Positions 33,485-44,815 of a DNA stretch of 64,000 bases are shown here, piece after piece; position 1 is the first letter of the stretch, and each line of letters starts with the position of its first letter. The stretch is from contig WHVA01000318.1 in the NCBI GenBank assembly GCA_015179125.1, positions 1-64,000 on the forward strand, given 5' to 3'. The position numbers and the translations under genes were made by a program. The DNA is from Gautieria morchelliformis (lineage: Eukaryota > Basidiomycota > Agaricomycetes > Gomphales > Gomphaceae). A model generated the notes under the pieces. That model was not told where the DNA came from and did not search any database. It saw only the letters and a program-made list of their open reading frames with translations.

Positions 33485-34928
33485 GATGGAAGAAGGTTAA
33501 GAAATGTGAGGACGGCGTTGTTTAAAAGGGAGAACATCCTAAAGGTAGGGGCGGTTTTGCCTCCTCCGCCGATGATGCACCATTTACTTTGTTCAGCCAC
33601 CCATGCCACCGATGTCATCATCCCATTTCCAGCTGACGTTGATCGTCCTTGTTGCATCCACACCTGGGAGGAAAGCCACAAAGAATGTTGTAAGAACAAC
33701 TCCGGCGGAGAAAGTGCAGAGGAAAGGGAAGGGGCCGCTTACCGGGAAAGGGGAAAGGTATGGGAGTCTGGGACAGAGAACGGACGCAGAGGGCAGCAAG
33801 CTTACGAAAGGGCCGATCAGCTGGAAAGGGCAAAGGGGACCGAGGTCAGGGAGAGACAACGGTCGCACACAACTGCAAAGGGGTCAAAGCTTGGAGGGAG
33901 GTTTGGGTAAGGAGACGGGTAATGACTTACACTGGGAAAAGGCGGCTATGTTGTTAGCGCACCTGAGGCCGAAGCTGAGAGCCGAGTGTTAGGAGCCGGC
34001 GGGGGAGCAGCGGGGGAGGGGGCATAGCGGACGAGCACGGAATGCTGTTGATCTGTGGAAATTACAGAAGAAAATCGTAAGTAATCATCGTTGCATGACT
34101 GCAGATCAAAGAATATCACTTACACAGGGTATAGCAGACAAGCCAGTGGAAGCACAGAACGCAGACTAAGTAAGGTCTACCACCTAGTTGTACAAATGAA
34201 TGAGCGAAGAGAGCTAAGGTATATAAAGAAACAAAATTACCTTTCAACAATGAATAGCCAATTTGAAGAATGCCGTGAAATATCGAGGAATGAGCGGACT
34301 TGAGCAACGTCAATCAAAGGAATCTATTACTTACTTACTTCAAGAGTTAGTGTTGCTATATATAAAGTAGTGCCAGGCTGACACCCGACAAGGGAGTAGG
34401 GCCACCGACGGGTCAGTGATATTCCACCGCTCAGCGGTCAGCTGCTGAGTCAGCTGGGTGTTCGGTTTTGCACGCACTAGTCTGAAGCGTTGGCCAAATT
34501 AGGTCGGGAGGCAATTGGTAGTCTAAAATATCACTATTGCGCTCAAAGGTTGACATATACTACAAGACACTAAATTTCATGCATGTGATGTTGTACATTT
34601 CTCTTCTCTTCCAGAGCCTCCTTCCTGTGTAGTGAAATCCTCTGACGCCATTCGCTTGTAGATTGGCTCGGAGTCACAAGTCTGCCGGCTTCACGGTTGA
34701 CAACCGCTTCCTCCCCTTCAAACCTGCGTCAGGTTACATAGTGCATCACGGGTACAGGAAGACGCACAATTATGCCTCAGTGACGCCTTTCCTTTCCTTT
34801 CTTCTTAGCCTTACCAGTACCTGCTGCTGCTGCTGCCGGCGCCGCCCTTCTCGCCCTCGCCGCCTCCATATCTATGTTCCCTAACATGTTGCAGTGCACA
34901 TGGACATTCACTGTGTATACTCCTCACC
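33485..34928. other. Intergenic or decayed DNA upstream of the kinesin remnant
   Basis: 33590-34030 is rich in GGAAAGG/CCCTTTCC strings and has long but motif-free frames on both strands, so decayed coding sequence is possible. 34660-34880 has a plus frame with a run of Cys/Arg codons from CTG/CCG repeats that looks like low-complexity translation. No gene is called. Confidence 0.4.
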
Positions 34929-35111
34929 TTAGATATCGATACAACCTGGGCAAAGATTTCCCCTCATCGTATAGTTGGGGCAGCTGTTGTCCGGCGGTAG
35001 GCCTGGGCATTTTTTATGACGTTTACACTTGAAACATTGCTGACCGGTCTTGTGGATGAACCCATTACAACCTGGGAAGGGGCAGTGGTGCGCCATCTCT
35101 CCAGGTGCCAT
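34929..35111 (-). CDS. Small Cys-rich protein, possible zinc-binding (hypothetical)
   Basis: A 60-codon frame with eight cysteines and three His residues in a pattern that suggests two metal-binding sites: HHCPFPGCNGFIHKTGQ, CFKCKRHKKCPG, then SCPNY and NLCPGC. There is no signal peptide, so a secreted effector is unlikely; a zinc-ribbon or zinc-knuckle-like fold is inferred from spacing only. A Met in the sixth position is an alternative start. It stands alone, without introns, between the kinesin remnant and the APH-like gene on the same strand. A transposon-derived fragment cannot be excluded. Confidence 0.4.
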   Translation of the reverse strand: MAPGEMAHHCPFPGCNGFIHKTGQQCFKCKRHKKCPGLPPDNSCPNYTMRGNLCPGCIDI

Positions 35112-35370
35112 TGTGCCTTGGGTCTGTACTTATAACCATCCCACCTGGTGCTGAATCACCATAGAACAACCCAGGTAGCTGGTGCATCATGAATGTCCAC
35201 CTGTTCATTCTTCTCTAGAGATACACTTGAATTATGCGCCAAAAGGAGCTTACTTTTATTTGACGCTCCAATTCAATCTGCTGTTAGCGATATTGCGTGA
35301 TCTTCCGAGTATTATTGGCAACCGAATTTATCCGCTCCAACCCATGACGGCGGAAGCATAGGTGATCAAA

Positions 35371-36900
35371 TTAGAGGCCCCCTTCTACCTTGGCTGTATC
35401 TGCCAACCACTTTCGTACCGTTCCTTCTTCGGGGAATTCCGCAATACGGTCCCGTATCAGCGTCACAAAACTCTTTCGCTCCAACCTGTTATCTGGCATG
35501 TCGTCGCCCAGGACGTCGGCAACTGCCTCCCGTACTTCACGTTCCTCCTTGTACTTCGCATTGAAATCCTTCAATAGCCCCGTTTCCAATAGCGTACTCA
35601 GATATTCTATCACCATTCCCCGCGAATTTTGTCCAAACACGTGCTCGAGAAATTGTGGGTAGAGCTCGGAGTAGAACTCTGGGTACTGTATCATCTGCTC
35701 AAAGAGATATACACCCTTGCTGGATGCAAACGTGTCTGTGAGCGTTGATCTGCTGCTCGGGTAGACCCGGGCCTCCGCCTGGCGAAAAAGTTTCTCGAAG
35801 GTTTCGCGATCTAGAACATTCCGCTGACGCCGTGGATCGTCGTCGTCCCAAGCAGGATGATCCATGATGAAAATAGGATACTGTGCAAAGCTAGATGTCG
35901 GCAGGGTGCAGGAGAACTCCCAATCAATGAGGGCTGTGATACAGGGCTGGCCCTCCACGTCCTTAACCATGATGTTTTGCGTGTGAAAGTCGTATGGAAC
36001 AAGGGGAAATCCGGCCTCGTCCAATAATGTATTATACAGGGCCGGGATGAGCGAACGAATGAGCCAATACTGCGCGTAGTGGTAATGTTTGCCTGCGTAC
36101 CCGAAACACTCCTCATCAACTCTGGACATCCGGGCATTGGCATATGCTATCCAATAGTCTGCAGCATTAGTCCACACGCGAGAGGAAAGAACGCGTTCGA
36201 TATCGTCCCCAGTCTCCACAGGAACCTTCTCGGCGATCACCCACCCATCATGCGAGGAAATGGGTATACCTGGAACTCCGACCTCCACCAAAGAACCAAT
36301 TTTGTCAAAATGATGCAAAGAAAGTTCTATGAGTATGTCGACAACCTGCTGAAGCAGGATAGTGCGCTGCTCGTCCTCCATGTCATCCCACAGCGTGGAC
36401 AGTGGGACACCTTCCGCCTTGCTCATGACAATGTAAGGGGAGCCTACTAGTCCTTTTGATTCGGCGCTGTACTCGATGACACGAGGCACAGGCACTGTGG
36501 TATGTTTCTCGACGTATCTCATTGTGGCGACTTCGCTGGAGATCCTTTTGAAGGCGGTCAGAGAATGGGTGGGAGTCCATCCGTCCACAGGGTAGTAGGG
36601 GACACGGACAACGAGTTCGGTTGACTCTGCATCGGGAAGGTGAAGGAACCTGACGACATTGTAGCCTCCCGCGCGGACTTCTCCCCACTCGTACGACTCG
36701 GTTCCATAGAGTGGGGAGACACGGCTAGCTATCTCAGACCAAGCCACAGCTTCAAGGGTATCTTTTACACGAGTCTCGTCGTCGACATCCTCACTTGTGG
36801 ATGGAGACGTAGTAGTTTGAGACATGATGGTTGGCGTCTGATCGGTAAGAGGTTGAGGTGAAACTGACTTCGAAGTGACTTCAAATTCAAGAGATAACAA
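35371..36900 (-). CDS. Aminoglycoside-phosphotransferase/choline-kinase-like protein, intact, intronless
   Basis: An uninterrupted 509-codon frame with the APH (protein-kinase-like) fold. N-lobe about residues 70-190: GGYNVVRFLHLP, ELVVRVPYYPVDGW, VATMRYVEKHTTVPVPRV and SPYIVMSKAEGVPL, the hinge. Catalytic loop about 315-330: LVPYDFHTQNIMVKDV, where the catalytic Asp and the metal-binding Asn of the HGD....N motif are present but the His-Gly is replaced by Pro-Tyr. The second metal site is ITALIDWEFS (IDWE). Such proteins are numerous in fungi (PKL/CAK/Fmp29-like); the substrate is unknown. The change at the HGD motif may lower or alter activity. The start could be the Met at 36825 (MSQTTTSPS), because the first 25 residues look non-conserved. 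No introns and no operon-like neighbour. Confidence 0.85.
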   Translation of the reverse strand: MLSLEFEVTSKSVSPQPLTDQTPTIMSQTTTSPSTSEDVDDETRVKDTLEAVAWSEIASRVSPLYGTESYEWGEVRAGGYNVVRFLHLPDAESTELVVRVPYYPVDGWTPTHSLTAFKRISSEVATMRYVEKHTTVPVPRVIEYSAESKGLVGSPYIVMSKAEGVPLSTLWDDMEDEQRTILLQQVVDILIELSLHHFDKIGSLVEVGVPGIPISSHDGWVIAEKVPVETGDDIERVLSSRVWTNAADYWIAYANARMSRVDEECFGYAGKHYHYAQYWLIRSLIPALYNTLLDEAGFPLVPYDFHTQNIMVKDVEGQPCITALIDWEFSCTLPTSSFAQYPIFIMDHPAWDDDDPRRQRNVLDRETFEKLFRQAEARVYPSSRSTLTDTFASSKGVYLFEQMIQYPEFYSELYPQFLEHVFGQNSRGMVIEYLSTLLETGLLKDFNAKYKEEREVREAVADVLGDDMPDNRLERKSFVTLIRDRIAEFPEEGTVRKWLADTAKVEGGL

Positions 36901-37780
36901 GTGGAAAACGAGCCGTAGTTCGGGTTCAAGAGGCCACGATCAAAGTAATCTGCGAATCAACCCAAAAGCGGGAGCCACGTGACCCGCTACAACGGGTACC
37001 CACCTAGTGTATATAGTGTGGGTGCCTGCGAACGGCGGGCTTGATGACATAAATGATTCAAGGTTAACGCGTAACGACCGTGCCGCATGCCTTGAGCAGT
37101 TTCTGATATGGTGAGAAGTAGAAACAAAATTTCTGAAACTATATAGGGAGTTTTCAAAATAGGATTTCAAAAATCGTTCAAAAAAAGTGTCACCGAATGG
37201 TCAGAATTTTTAAAATGTCCGGGGGTTAAGTCAAATGCATGGTAAGGTCAAGTGCATCAGTAAATAAAATCCATCCTGCAAAATATATACTCTTCTCATG
37301 TCCCCCATGTTACCTTTATGTCATGTGTTCTCCATGTGTATATTGTCAAAAGGTGTGATGATTATAAGCATTTTCACTGTATGGGATGGTCATATATACT
37401 AAAGGTCTGGGTTGTATGCCTCATTATCAGCTGGGTTGCCCAAGGTGTGGGGATACTGACTGAAGGGACTTGAGGTGCTCTTATAAAGTGTTTCTGTCCT
37501 GCAACCTGCACTGTGGCCTCCCGTCAGCCTTGTGGTTCTCCCAGTGCACCCCCATATGCATAGGGTATTCCCCTGTGTGTAGTGTGTATATGGAGATACA
37601 AAGATGCAGACCTCCCTCTCAACATCTGTGATGGTCCTCCCAGCAACTCTAGACATGAAAGTGGTAATGGTCTTGACCAAATCATCAGAGATTATAAGAT
37701 TGTGCCTATCATCACAATCCACAGGTTTCAAAGCTTTGAGAAGGCTTTGATCTCAAAGAACAGAAAAGTGACTCCCTTCT
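36901..37780. other. Upstream region of the APH-like gene and unassigned DNA
   Basis: 36901-37050 would contain the APH-like promoter; a TATATAGTGTG string lies at about 37009. The remaining stretch to the foldback element has short frames only (37399-37812), with no motif or repeat recognised. Confidence 0.4.
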
Positions 37781-38187
37781 CACTGGAGGCATATAAAGAT
37801 TTTCTGGTCTGAAAAACTGTTCACAAAATTGTAAAGATATTCCAAATTCTTTAAGTGTTTTTAATGTAAAAAAACTTTAACAAAATTTTATGTTTTGTTA
37901 GAATTTGTTGAGCAAGAAAATTGTAAAAAAGTTTCAAGTTTTTTGCAGGGTTTTTTATCTCTTTTTGTAAGTTTCTTTGTGAAAACACAAAGAAACCCAT
38001 AAAAAACCCTGAAAAAACCTTGAATTTTTTTTACAATTTTCTTGCCCAACACATTCTAATAAGAACACAAAATTTTATTATAGTTTTTTTTTTACATAAA
38101 AAGACACTAAAAATATTTGGAAAATCTTTACAGTTTTTTCAACAGTTTTTTAGATAGGAAAACTTTTATATGCCTGCAGTGTCTGTC
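37781..38187. mobile_element. Foldback (palindromic) MITE-like element, intact copy
   Basis: An imperfect palindrome of about 400 bp. The ends are CACTGGAGGCATATAAA and TTTATATGCCTGCAGTG. Matching arm blocks include TGTAAAGATATTCCAAA with its complement, AACAAAATTTTATGTT with its complement, TTGTTGAGCAAGAAAATTGT with its complement, and CAGGGTTTTTTAT with ATAAAAAACCCTG. The centre is GTTTCTTTGTG, AAAA, then CACAAAGAAAC. A transcript would fold into one long hairpin. It has no coding capacity. Other copies in the window lie at 24766-24917 plus 30653-30865, and at 54061-54250. Confidence 0.9.
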
Positions 38188-38676
38188 AGAAGCTGGGGTT
38201 GATGTGTCACTTTGGATGTCACTGCGCTGTCTCAGAACCATGCAGGAATGACATCAGGAAACCATGAAAGGACTCATAAAATCTTGCACCACAAGACACA
38301 TCTCAAAAGTGAACATGTTAGATTCTAGTAGCAATTCCTTGCCCTTGTGCGTTGTGAAATAGATCCAATAGTGATCTTGGGATCTGTAATTTTGACAACA
38401 CTTTTATATAGATATGCCAGCTGAACCTCTGGTGAAACTCTCACAGAACCAGAAACAATGCCAAATCAGAAATGGGGGAAGACCCAAACCTGCAGTTGGA
38501 TTTGATGCAACGCCTCTGTCCCATCCATTGTTGTTGTCAAGTAAATGCCTAGCATGAGGGCAAGGCAGACAGATGTGCCAATAGGCAGGACATTTCCTTC
38601 TCTCATAATGCATCTGCTCATATTACTCCACACAGCTGTGGTTGGTGCTAGAGGCCACCAACCGCTCCCATGGGAG
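38188..38676. other. Unassigned DNA between the foldback element and LINE-C
   Basis: No frame, repeat or motif is recognised here. A segment near 38640-38680 (GTGCTAGAGGCCACCAACC) abuts the LINE-C tail and would be its target-site flank. Confidence 0.4.
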
Positions 38677-40198
38677 TTTATTATTATTATTATTATTATC
38701 CAATTTATTGTCTTTTGGGGCAATGCCCTATGTAAGACAAGGTATACAAAACACCGGTCACAACTTGGTCCTATCTACCCTTTGCTTATCGGTCCCTACT
38801 TGCGCTCTTGGGCAAATCCCGGAGCCTGTCTGTGCCTGTGTGGGCGGGGAATGTGTTGCCGCTGTCGTAAATATTATCACACCTATCGACGCACGACCCC
38901 CCCTCCACCTTTCTCCCCCTTAGATTCCTCGTTACCCTACACCTACGCCATGCGCACGTCCTCACGACCCTTACTCAATGATCCACCAGTCCACACACAT
39001 CTACCCAAGCCCACACGCACCCCATGATCATGATCCATGCCACTATCATCCGATGCCCGATGCAAAGCCCGCGGACCTGCCCCTGAGCCCGAGTATAACT
39101 GATCCATGGAGTGGCACAGTGGCTGAGCCACCGCGCACTTACTATTCTCTTTTCTCTCTCTCTCACACATGCACCACATGCTTCTGATATTGCAGTCACA
39201 CACATCACTTCCCATTCGATAGATACATTATATACACGCCGCAGCAACCGGAACTCCAACCCCCGTAGTATGCTCATTCCTCACATCCCCACTGGCGCCG
39301 GCAACCCCCTTCTATCCTAGCACGTCACGAACAGAGGATAAATAGCTGCAGCCTGCATAGTAGATGACCAGTCAATCGAACACACCGTTTTCTGAAGGAT
39401 TCTCTCGTATCGAAGGGCAGTTACATCTGCAACGACTCTATCGATAAGCATATATTTCTCACATACTCTCAGTCACTCGACTCTCGAACACAACTCGATT
39501 TGGTTTCACTTGGAACCCGAATTATATTTCTATCGAATCCAAACATTCATATCGAAAAATCTCATTAGCCACTCCTCATTTGTTCTGCTCTCTAGCTCCC
39601 TCTCAATTGCTGCCCTTGGCTGCCTCCCCCGGTAGGGTCAGATCACCAAAAACTTTCTTGAATCTCCTTGTGCCTTGGATGTATCTGAATAGGGGCTTCA
39701 TTGCCCTGGGCAAGGCCAGTAGAACCTTTGTTGAACTTGCCCCTCTGTGAAACGCTCCGGTCAACACCTCTCTCTGCTTCGTGTAGCTTGGGCATCTGAA
39801 CAGAAAATGTTGCACTGACTCATTGGCCCTCTTGCATGCAGGGCATCTGGGCAATGGCGTCTTTCCGATCTTTGCCAGGTGTTTGTTGAGCACTACATGC
39901 CCTGTTCTGAGCCGCACCAAGAGTATTGCATGTCTGCATGGCATCCTGTCAATGAGTCTGGCAAACACTGTAGAGGGTAATGAGGGGTCTGTCTTATGTG
40001 TGAAGCCTGCAGGCAGGGACTTAGAGCAAAAATGGCCTTAGCCTGTTGTCTGAGCTCTTTCTGGAACCTCTGCAGCTCCGCGGCCTTGCTCACTGGCATT
40101 CGCCCCCTGCACTCTATGGGTATGAACCGCTCTTCTCTGGATTCTCCCTTAGCTGCCCTCTTGGCTTCTTCATTTGCTTTGGTTGTGCGTCGACTTCT
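38677..40198 (-). mobile_element. LINE-C: 5'-truncated LINE with RNase H C-terminus and TAA-repeat tail
   Basis: On the minus strand the element starts inside RNase H (ANEEAKRAAKGES at about 40180) and ends in an ATA/TAA repeat tail at 38679-38699. The last about 45 bp before the tail (38700-38745) match the 3' end of LINE-E. The 3' UTR is about 850 bp. The 5' end abuts the Ty3 element at 40199, which is in the opposite orientation; insertion into that element is likely. Confidence 0.8.
39603..40190 (-). pseudogene. LINE ORF2 C-terminus (RNase H end, CCHC knuckle)
   Basis: The first part, KAAELQRFQKELRQQAKAIF, matches KAAELQRFQEQVRQEAKSYF of LINE-E. The second part, in another frame from about 39968, reads LIDRMPCRHAILLVRLRTGH, then CPACKRANESVQHFLFRC (knuckle) and KPLFRYIQGTRRFKKVFGDL. 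So one frameshift lies at about 39970-40020. Identity to LINE-E is only moderate, which indicates a separate subfamily. Confidence 0.8.
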
Positions 40199-43110
40199 GA
40201 GGCTTAAACAAGATCTCGAAAAAAGATTGGTATCCATTGCCATTGATTGCTGACTTACTTGATGCCCCAAAGAACGCTCGCATCTATACGAAGATTGACC
40301 TTCGTCATGCTTACCACCTCATACGAGTGGCTGAGGGTGACGAATGCAAAACCGCCTTCAGGACTTGCTTAGGGTTCCTTTGAATGGTTGGTTATACCAT
40401 TTGGTCTCACTAACAGCCCTGCTGCATTCCAGAGATTCATGAACAGGATTTTCACCAACCTTTTGGATGTTTGTGTGGTGGTATACCTGGATGACATCCT
40501 AATCTATTCCAGTGACCCCTCCAAATATATTGACCATGTCAAGGAAGTCCTGCGACGATTGCGACTCAACAACCTCTTTGCAAAGGAGGACAAGTGTGAG
40601 TTTCATCATGACTCAGTCGAATTCTTCGGTTACATTCTCTCTCCTGACGGCCTCACTATGGCGGACGACAAGGTAAAGGTCATTCAAGACTGGCCTGAAC
40701 CTCGCAAAGTTCGCAACATCCAATCCTTCCTTGGTTTTGCCAATTTCTACCGATGTTTCATTCACAACTACTCTGACATCACCATTCCCTTAACCTGACT
40801 TACCCACAAGGGTACCCCTTGGAACTTCTCCGAGGATTGTCGACAAGCCTTCAACTTGTTGAAAAAGGCGTTCACCACAGCTCCTATTCTTACTCACTGG
40901 ATTCCTGACCTCCCACTAATCGTAGAGACTGATGCTTCTGATTATGCCCTAGCAGCAATCTTATCCTTGCGAACCTCGGAAGGTGAGCTTCATCCCATCG
41001 CTTTCCACTCCCACAAATTCACCTCTACCGAGATCAACTACAATTTTCATGACAAGGAGCTCCTAGCTATCTTTGAAGCCTTTCAACACTGGCGACACTA
41101 CCTTGAGGGTTCTGGTGACCCTGTTGATGTTGTAACCGGTCACAAGAACCTCGAATAACTTTCAACGACGAAGCTCTTGACCCATTGGCAAGCCTGTTGG
41201 TCAGAATACCTCTCTCAATTCAACCTCACCATCTGTTTCAAACCAGGACGCCTCAGAACGAAGCCTGACTCTCTCACTAGACGATGGGACGTCTACCTTA
41301 AAGAGGGGAATAGCAACTATGCCACCATAAACCCACAGAACCTACGACCAGTGTTTACTCAACACCAGTTGGAATCATCCCTTAGAGCTACTAACCTCAC
41401 TCCCGTCATACTCTGAGCCGCTTCACTGCTTGATACCGAGCAGATCTGAGGTGACATCCTAGCGAACCCTTCCTCGGACACCACAGCCAAGTTGCACCTC
41501 GGCTTGGGTGATGACCTGAGATGGACGACAGATCCCAAGGGCTTCCTCAAACTTGACAACCAAACCTATGTTCCAGTGGCTCAAGATCTTCGACTTCGCA
41601 TCCTTCAGTACAAGCACGACCATGTCCTTTCAGGACATTTTGGGGTCAACAAGACCTTGGAGCTGATCCGACGAGACTATACTTGGCCGGGGATTAGATC
41701 CTTTGTCAAAGAGTATTGCAAGACATGCACCACTTGTATGCGGAGCAAGCCACAACATCACAAGCCCTATGGTCTCCTGAAACAACTTCCCATTCCTGAG
41801 AAGCCTTGGAATTCCATCTCTATGGATTTCATTGAGCAGCTCCCACTTTCATCCGAGTTCACCTCCATACTAGTGATTGTTGACCATTTCACTAAGCAGG
41901 TTATCTTCATCCCAACCATGGACAAGATAACCTCGCAAGAGCTCACTCACCTCTTCGTCCTTCATGTCTTTTCCAAGCATGGAGTCCCCTCACACGTCAC
42001 CTCGGACAGGGGCTCCAAATTTGTCTCCCACTTCTGGCGTTTTCTAGGGAAGGCTTTGGACATGTGGTTGCATTTCACATCGGGATACCATCCCGAGGGT
42101 GATGGTCAAACTGAGCGTGCTAAGCAAACCTTGGAACAGTACCTGAGAATCTATTGCAACTACCAGCAGTCCAATTGGGCTTCACTCCCTCCCCTCGCCA
42201 AGTTCGCTTACAACAATGCGCCTAGCGCAACCACCGGTATCTCTCCGTTCTTTGCTAACAAGGGTTACCACCCCAACCTCATGGTTCACCTCGAGTGCGA
42301 CCTCGCCTTGGCATGAGCTTGAGACTTCGTGGTTGACCTGGACAAGCTTCACCAAGAACTTTGCCGAGCTATCCTCGAGGCTCAGAAAACTTACCAAACC
42401 TTGGCCGATGGTCGTCGCAAGCCTGCCCCTGATTTCCAAGTAGGATCCCTCACCTTTGTAAAGGCACAGTACTTCAACACAACTCGGCCCACTAAGAAGC
42501 TTGCTGAGAAGTTTTTGGGTCCTTTTGAGATCATTTCCCGAGCCGCTACTCACTCCTCCACCCTTCGACTTCCAGAACACATGCATTCAGTCCACCCAGT
42601 ATTCCACGTATCCATGCTCGAACCAGCCTTGCCCAACACCATTCCGAACCGAGTTCAGCCTCCTCCTCCCCCAGTCATTATCGATGGCGAACCCGAGTTG
42701 AAATCCTTGACTCTAAAATTGATAATAGATGGAAGAGTTGCAAGTTACTCTACCTCGTTAGGTGGACTGGTTACGAGGGTACCGACAAAGAAACTGCGTG
42801 GATCCTTGCCTCCGAGCTTGATCATGCCTTGGAGCTAGTCAGAGACTTTCATGAGTCTTATCCGGGCAAGCCGGGACCTTTGACTGCTATATGCTAAATT
42901 TCCTTGTTTTAACCCCCATGATCCCCAGTAGTTAGATAACAAAAATTCCTAGCAATCCAACAACAAAAACATCAATAAAGCCAAGAAAATTCCATTACTC
43001 CCATCACATTAGTATAGTTACTCCCACACATCCTCAAGTCCTCTACCTCGCTATCCTCGCTATCCTTACCCGTCTCCTTGTTACTACTGCTACTCTGATC
43101 CACTAAACCC

Positions 43111-44080
43111 CTAGTCCCTCCAAATTCCTCCAAGTCCCGCCTGCATCCGCTTCAAGTAATTCCTCCTCCTTATCCTCATGTACTCCACATCCACCCTATT
43201 CATCCTGTCATTCGCCGCCCTGAACTCCCCCAACAACTTGCACACCTTCTCCCCAACCTTGCCAACCTTCTTCCTCACATCCCTCACCGCCGCTATCAAT
43301 TCCTTCATCTCCGCACTTCGCTCCGACCTTTTCATCTTCTTGTCCTTCTTTGGTTTCCGACCTTCCTCCACCTCCTTTCCCTTCTCCTCTCTCTGCCTCA
43401 CTTCCATCCTCTCCACCCTCACCTCCAGGTTCTGCTCGACCCAATCACTAGAGTCTCCATCCTCAATCTCATCTGGCACCTTGGCCTCTTTCCTCGGCCT
43501 CGGTTCATCCTCACTCTCCTCGCTCCGCACACGCTTCCTATCCTCGCTCGCCTGGCCCTTCCCCTTGCTCGCCTTACCACCCCCACCGCGGCGGCCATGG
43601 GCTATGCTACAGCCCAAGGACCATGTCCGGAACCACATGCAAGCTCTAAGGTTCACTAGACCATAATTGAGGCTTATGGCGCACAGACAGGTGTAATTGT
43701 GCTCTACGCAGCGCGCACACCTTGCCTCGGATTTGCCACTCGTGAGGCCCGCCATCGGCGAGCTTGTACCCATACAGGGACAAGTCCATCAGGTGGTACA
43801 TGAAGAGCATACACTTGTACTACTCAAGTCAGCAAGGATCTATACGCATCCCGAGGACACTCACCTTTTGGCCCCTTGGCCCTTCCTGCCATGGCTCCTG
43901 CATGTCTATGGCGTAAGCCTCGCTGAGCCTTGGGGCAACCTTGTGACGAGCCTCAGGCAATATCTCACCCAAGGATCTATCCTCCTGTGCGAGGAGGGTC
44001 TGGTTGAATGTGTTGTTGGCACTGTCCACGTCGATGGCAGAGTTGAAGAGGGCTTGAGGATGCACCATACTCGCTGGCAC
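43111..44080 (-). CDS. Antisense ORF pair inside Ty3-A: Cys-cluster and coiled-coil protein (hypothetical)
   Basis: Located between the pol end and the 3' LTR of Ty3-A, on the opposite strand. The larger frame (43773-43111, 220 codons) begins with a Cys cluster (ARCARCVEHNYTCLC) that loosely resembles a fungal zinc-cluster start. It continues through a highly charged linker (KASKGKGQASEDRKRVRSEE) and ends in a Lys/Glu/Arg-rich helical segment with coiled-coil character (MKELIAAVRDVRKKVGKVGE). The smaller upstream frame (44080-43829) may be a first exon. An antisense gene carried by an LTR element is one reading; captured host sequence is the other. The function is unknown. Confidence 0.45.
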
Positions 44081-44815
44081 TTGGTTTTGCTGCCTCCAAT
44101 CCGACCTCTTTTATCTAACCTCGGCTACGATTTAAGCTTCGCCTTTCTGGCTACTTAATATTGGGCCAGGGCTCTAGATTCAAGGATAGGCAAACCTTGT
44201 TCATATTACAACCTCGAGGGTCGCAGTCATAAGGGGGGAATACTGTAAGGACCCGGCCTTTGGCTGGTTACTTACCGGTACAACACTTTTTCCGAGCCCG
44301 AGCCTTGTGATACTCATGCCCGAGTCCTGTGATTCTAAGCCCGAGCCCGAGCTCATATCTGAGCTTGATCCCATGCCCGAGTCCCCTTAGTTACTTATCC
44401 CGTTCCATCACACATCATTAGTATATTGACCTCGCCCTGATTCCCCCGTATATGCTCACCCCTGACCATTACTCTCGCCCGTATATAAACCCCTTGTATG
44501 CATTCCTACTCTTCAGTCTGAAAATCAACTATCGTACCCTTTGATCCTTAGCTAGTTTCTAAGTCCTTGTCAGGGGACACCCTGTTTTCCATATCCAGTT
44601 CCGACACCACACCCAGTTCCGACTCCATTTCCGACTCCGCTTCCAGTTCCGATTCCATCTCCGCCTCCGCTTTTGGAAATGATTCCGCTTCTGGGAGAAC
44701 TTCCACCAGTTCTGTTCGCCTTGCCAGTTCCACTCCAATTTCCGACTTCCACTGTCAGAACAGTGTCGGAAATCAAGCGACTCGCGTAATAGGTGGCATC
44801 AAGGGTCGATCTTTT

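Noticed and set aside
43208-43666. A plus frame opposite the antisense ORF of Ty3-A, and a Gly/Glu-rich third frame
   Set aside because: Both have low-complexity Ser/Phe or Gly/Glu composition without motifs; the coiled-coil frame on the minus strand is the better candidate.
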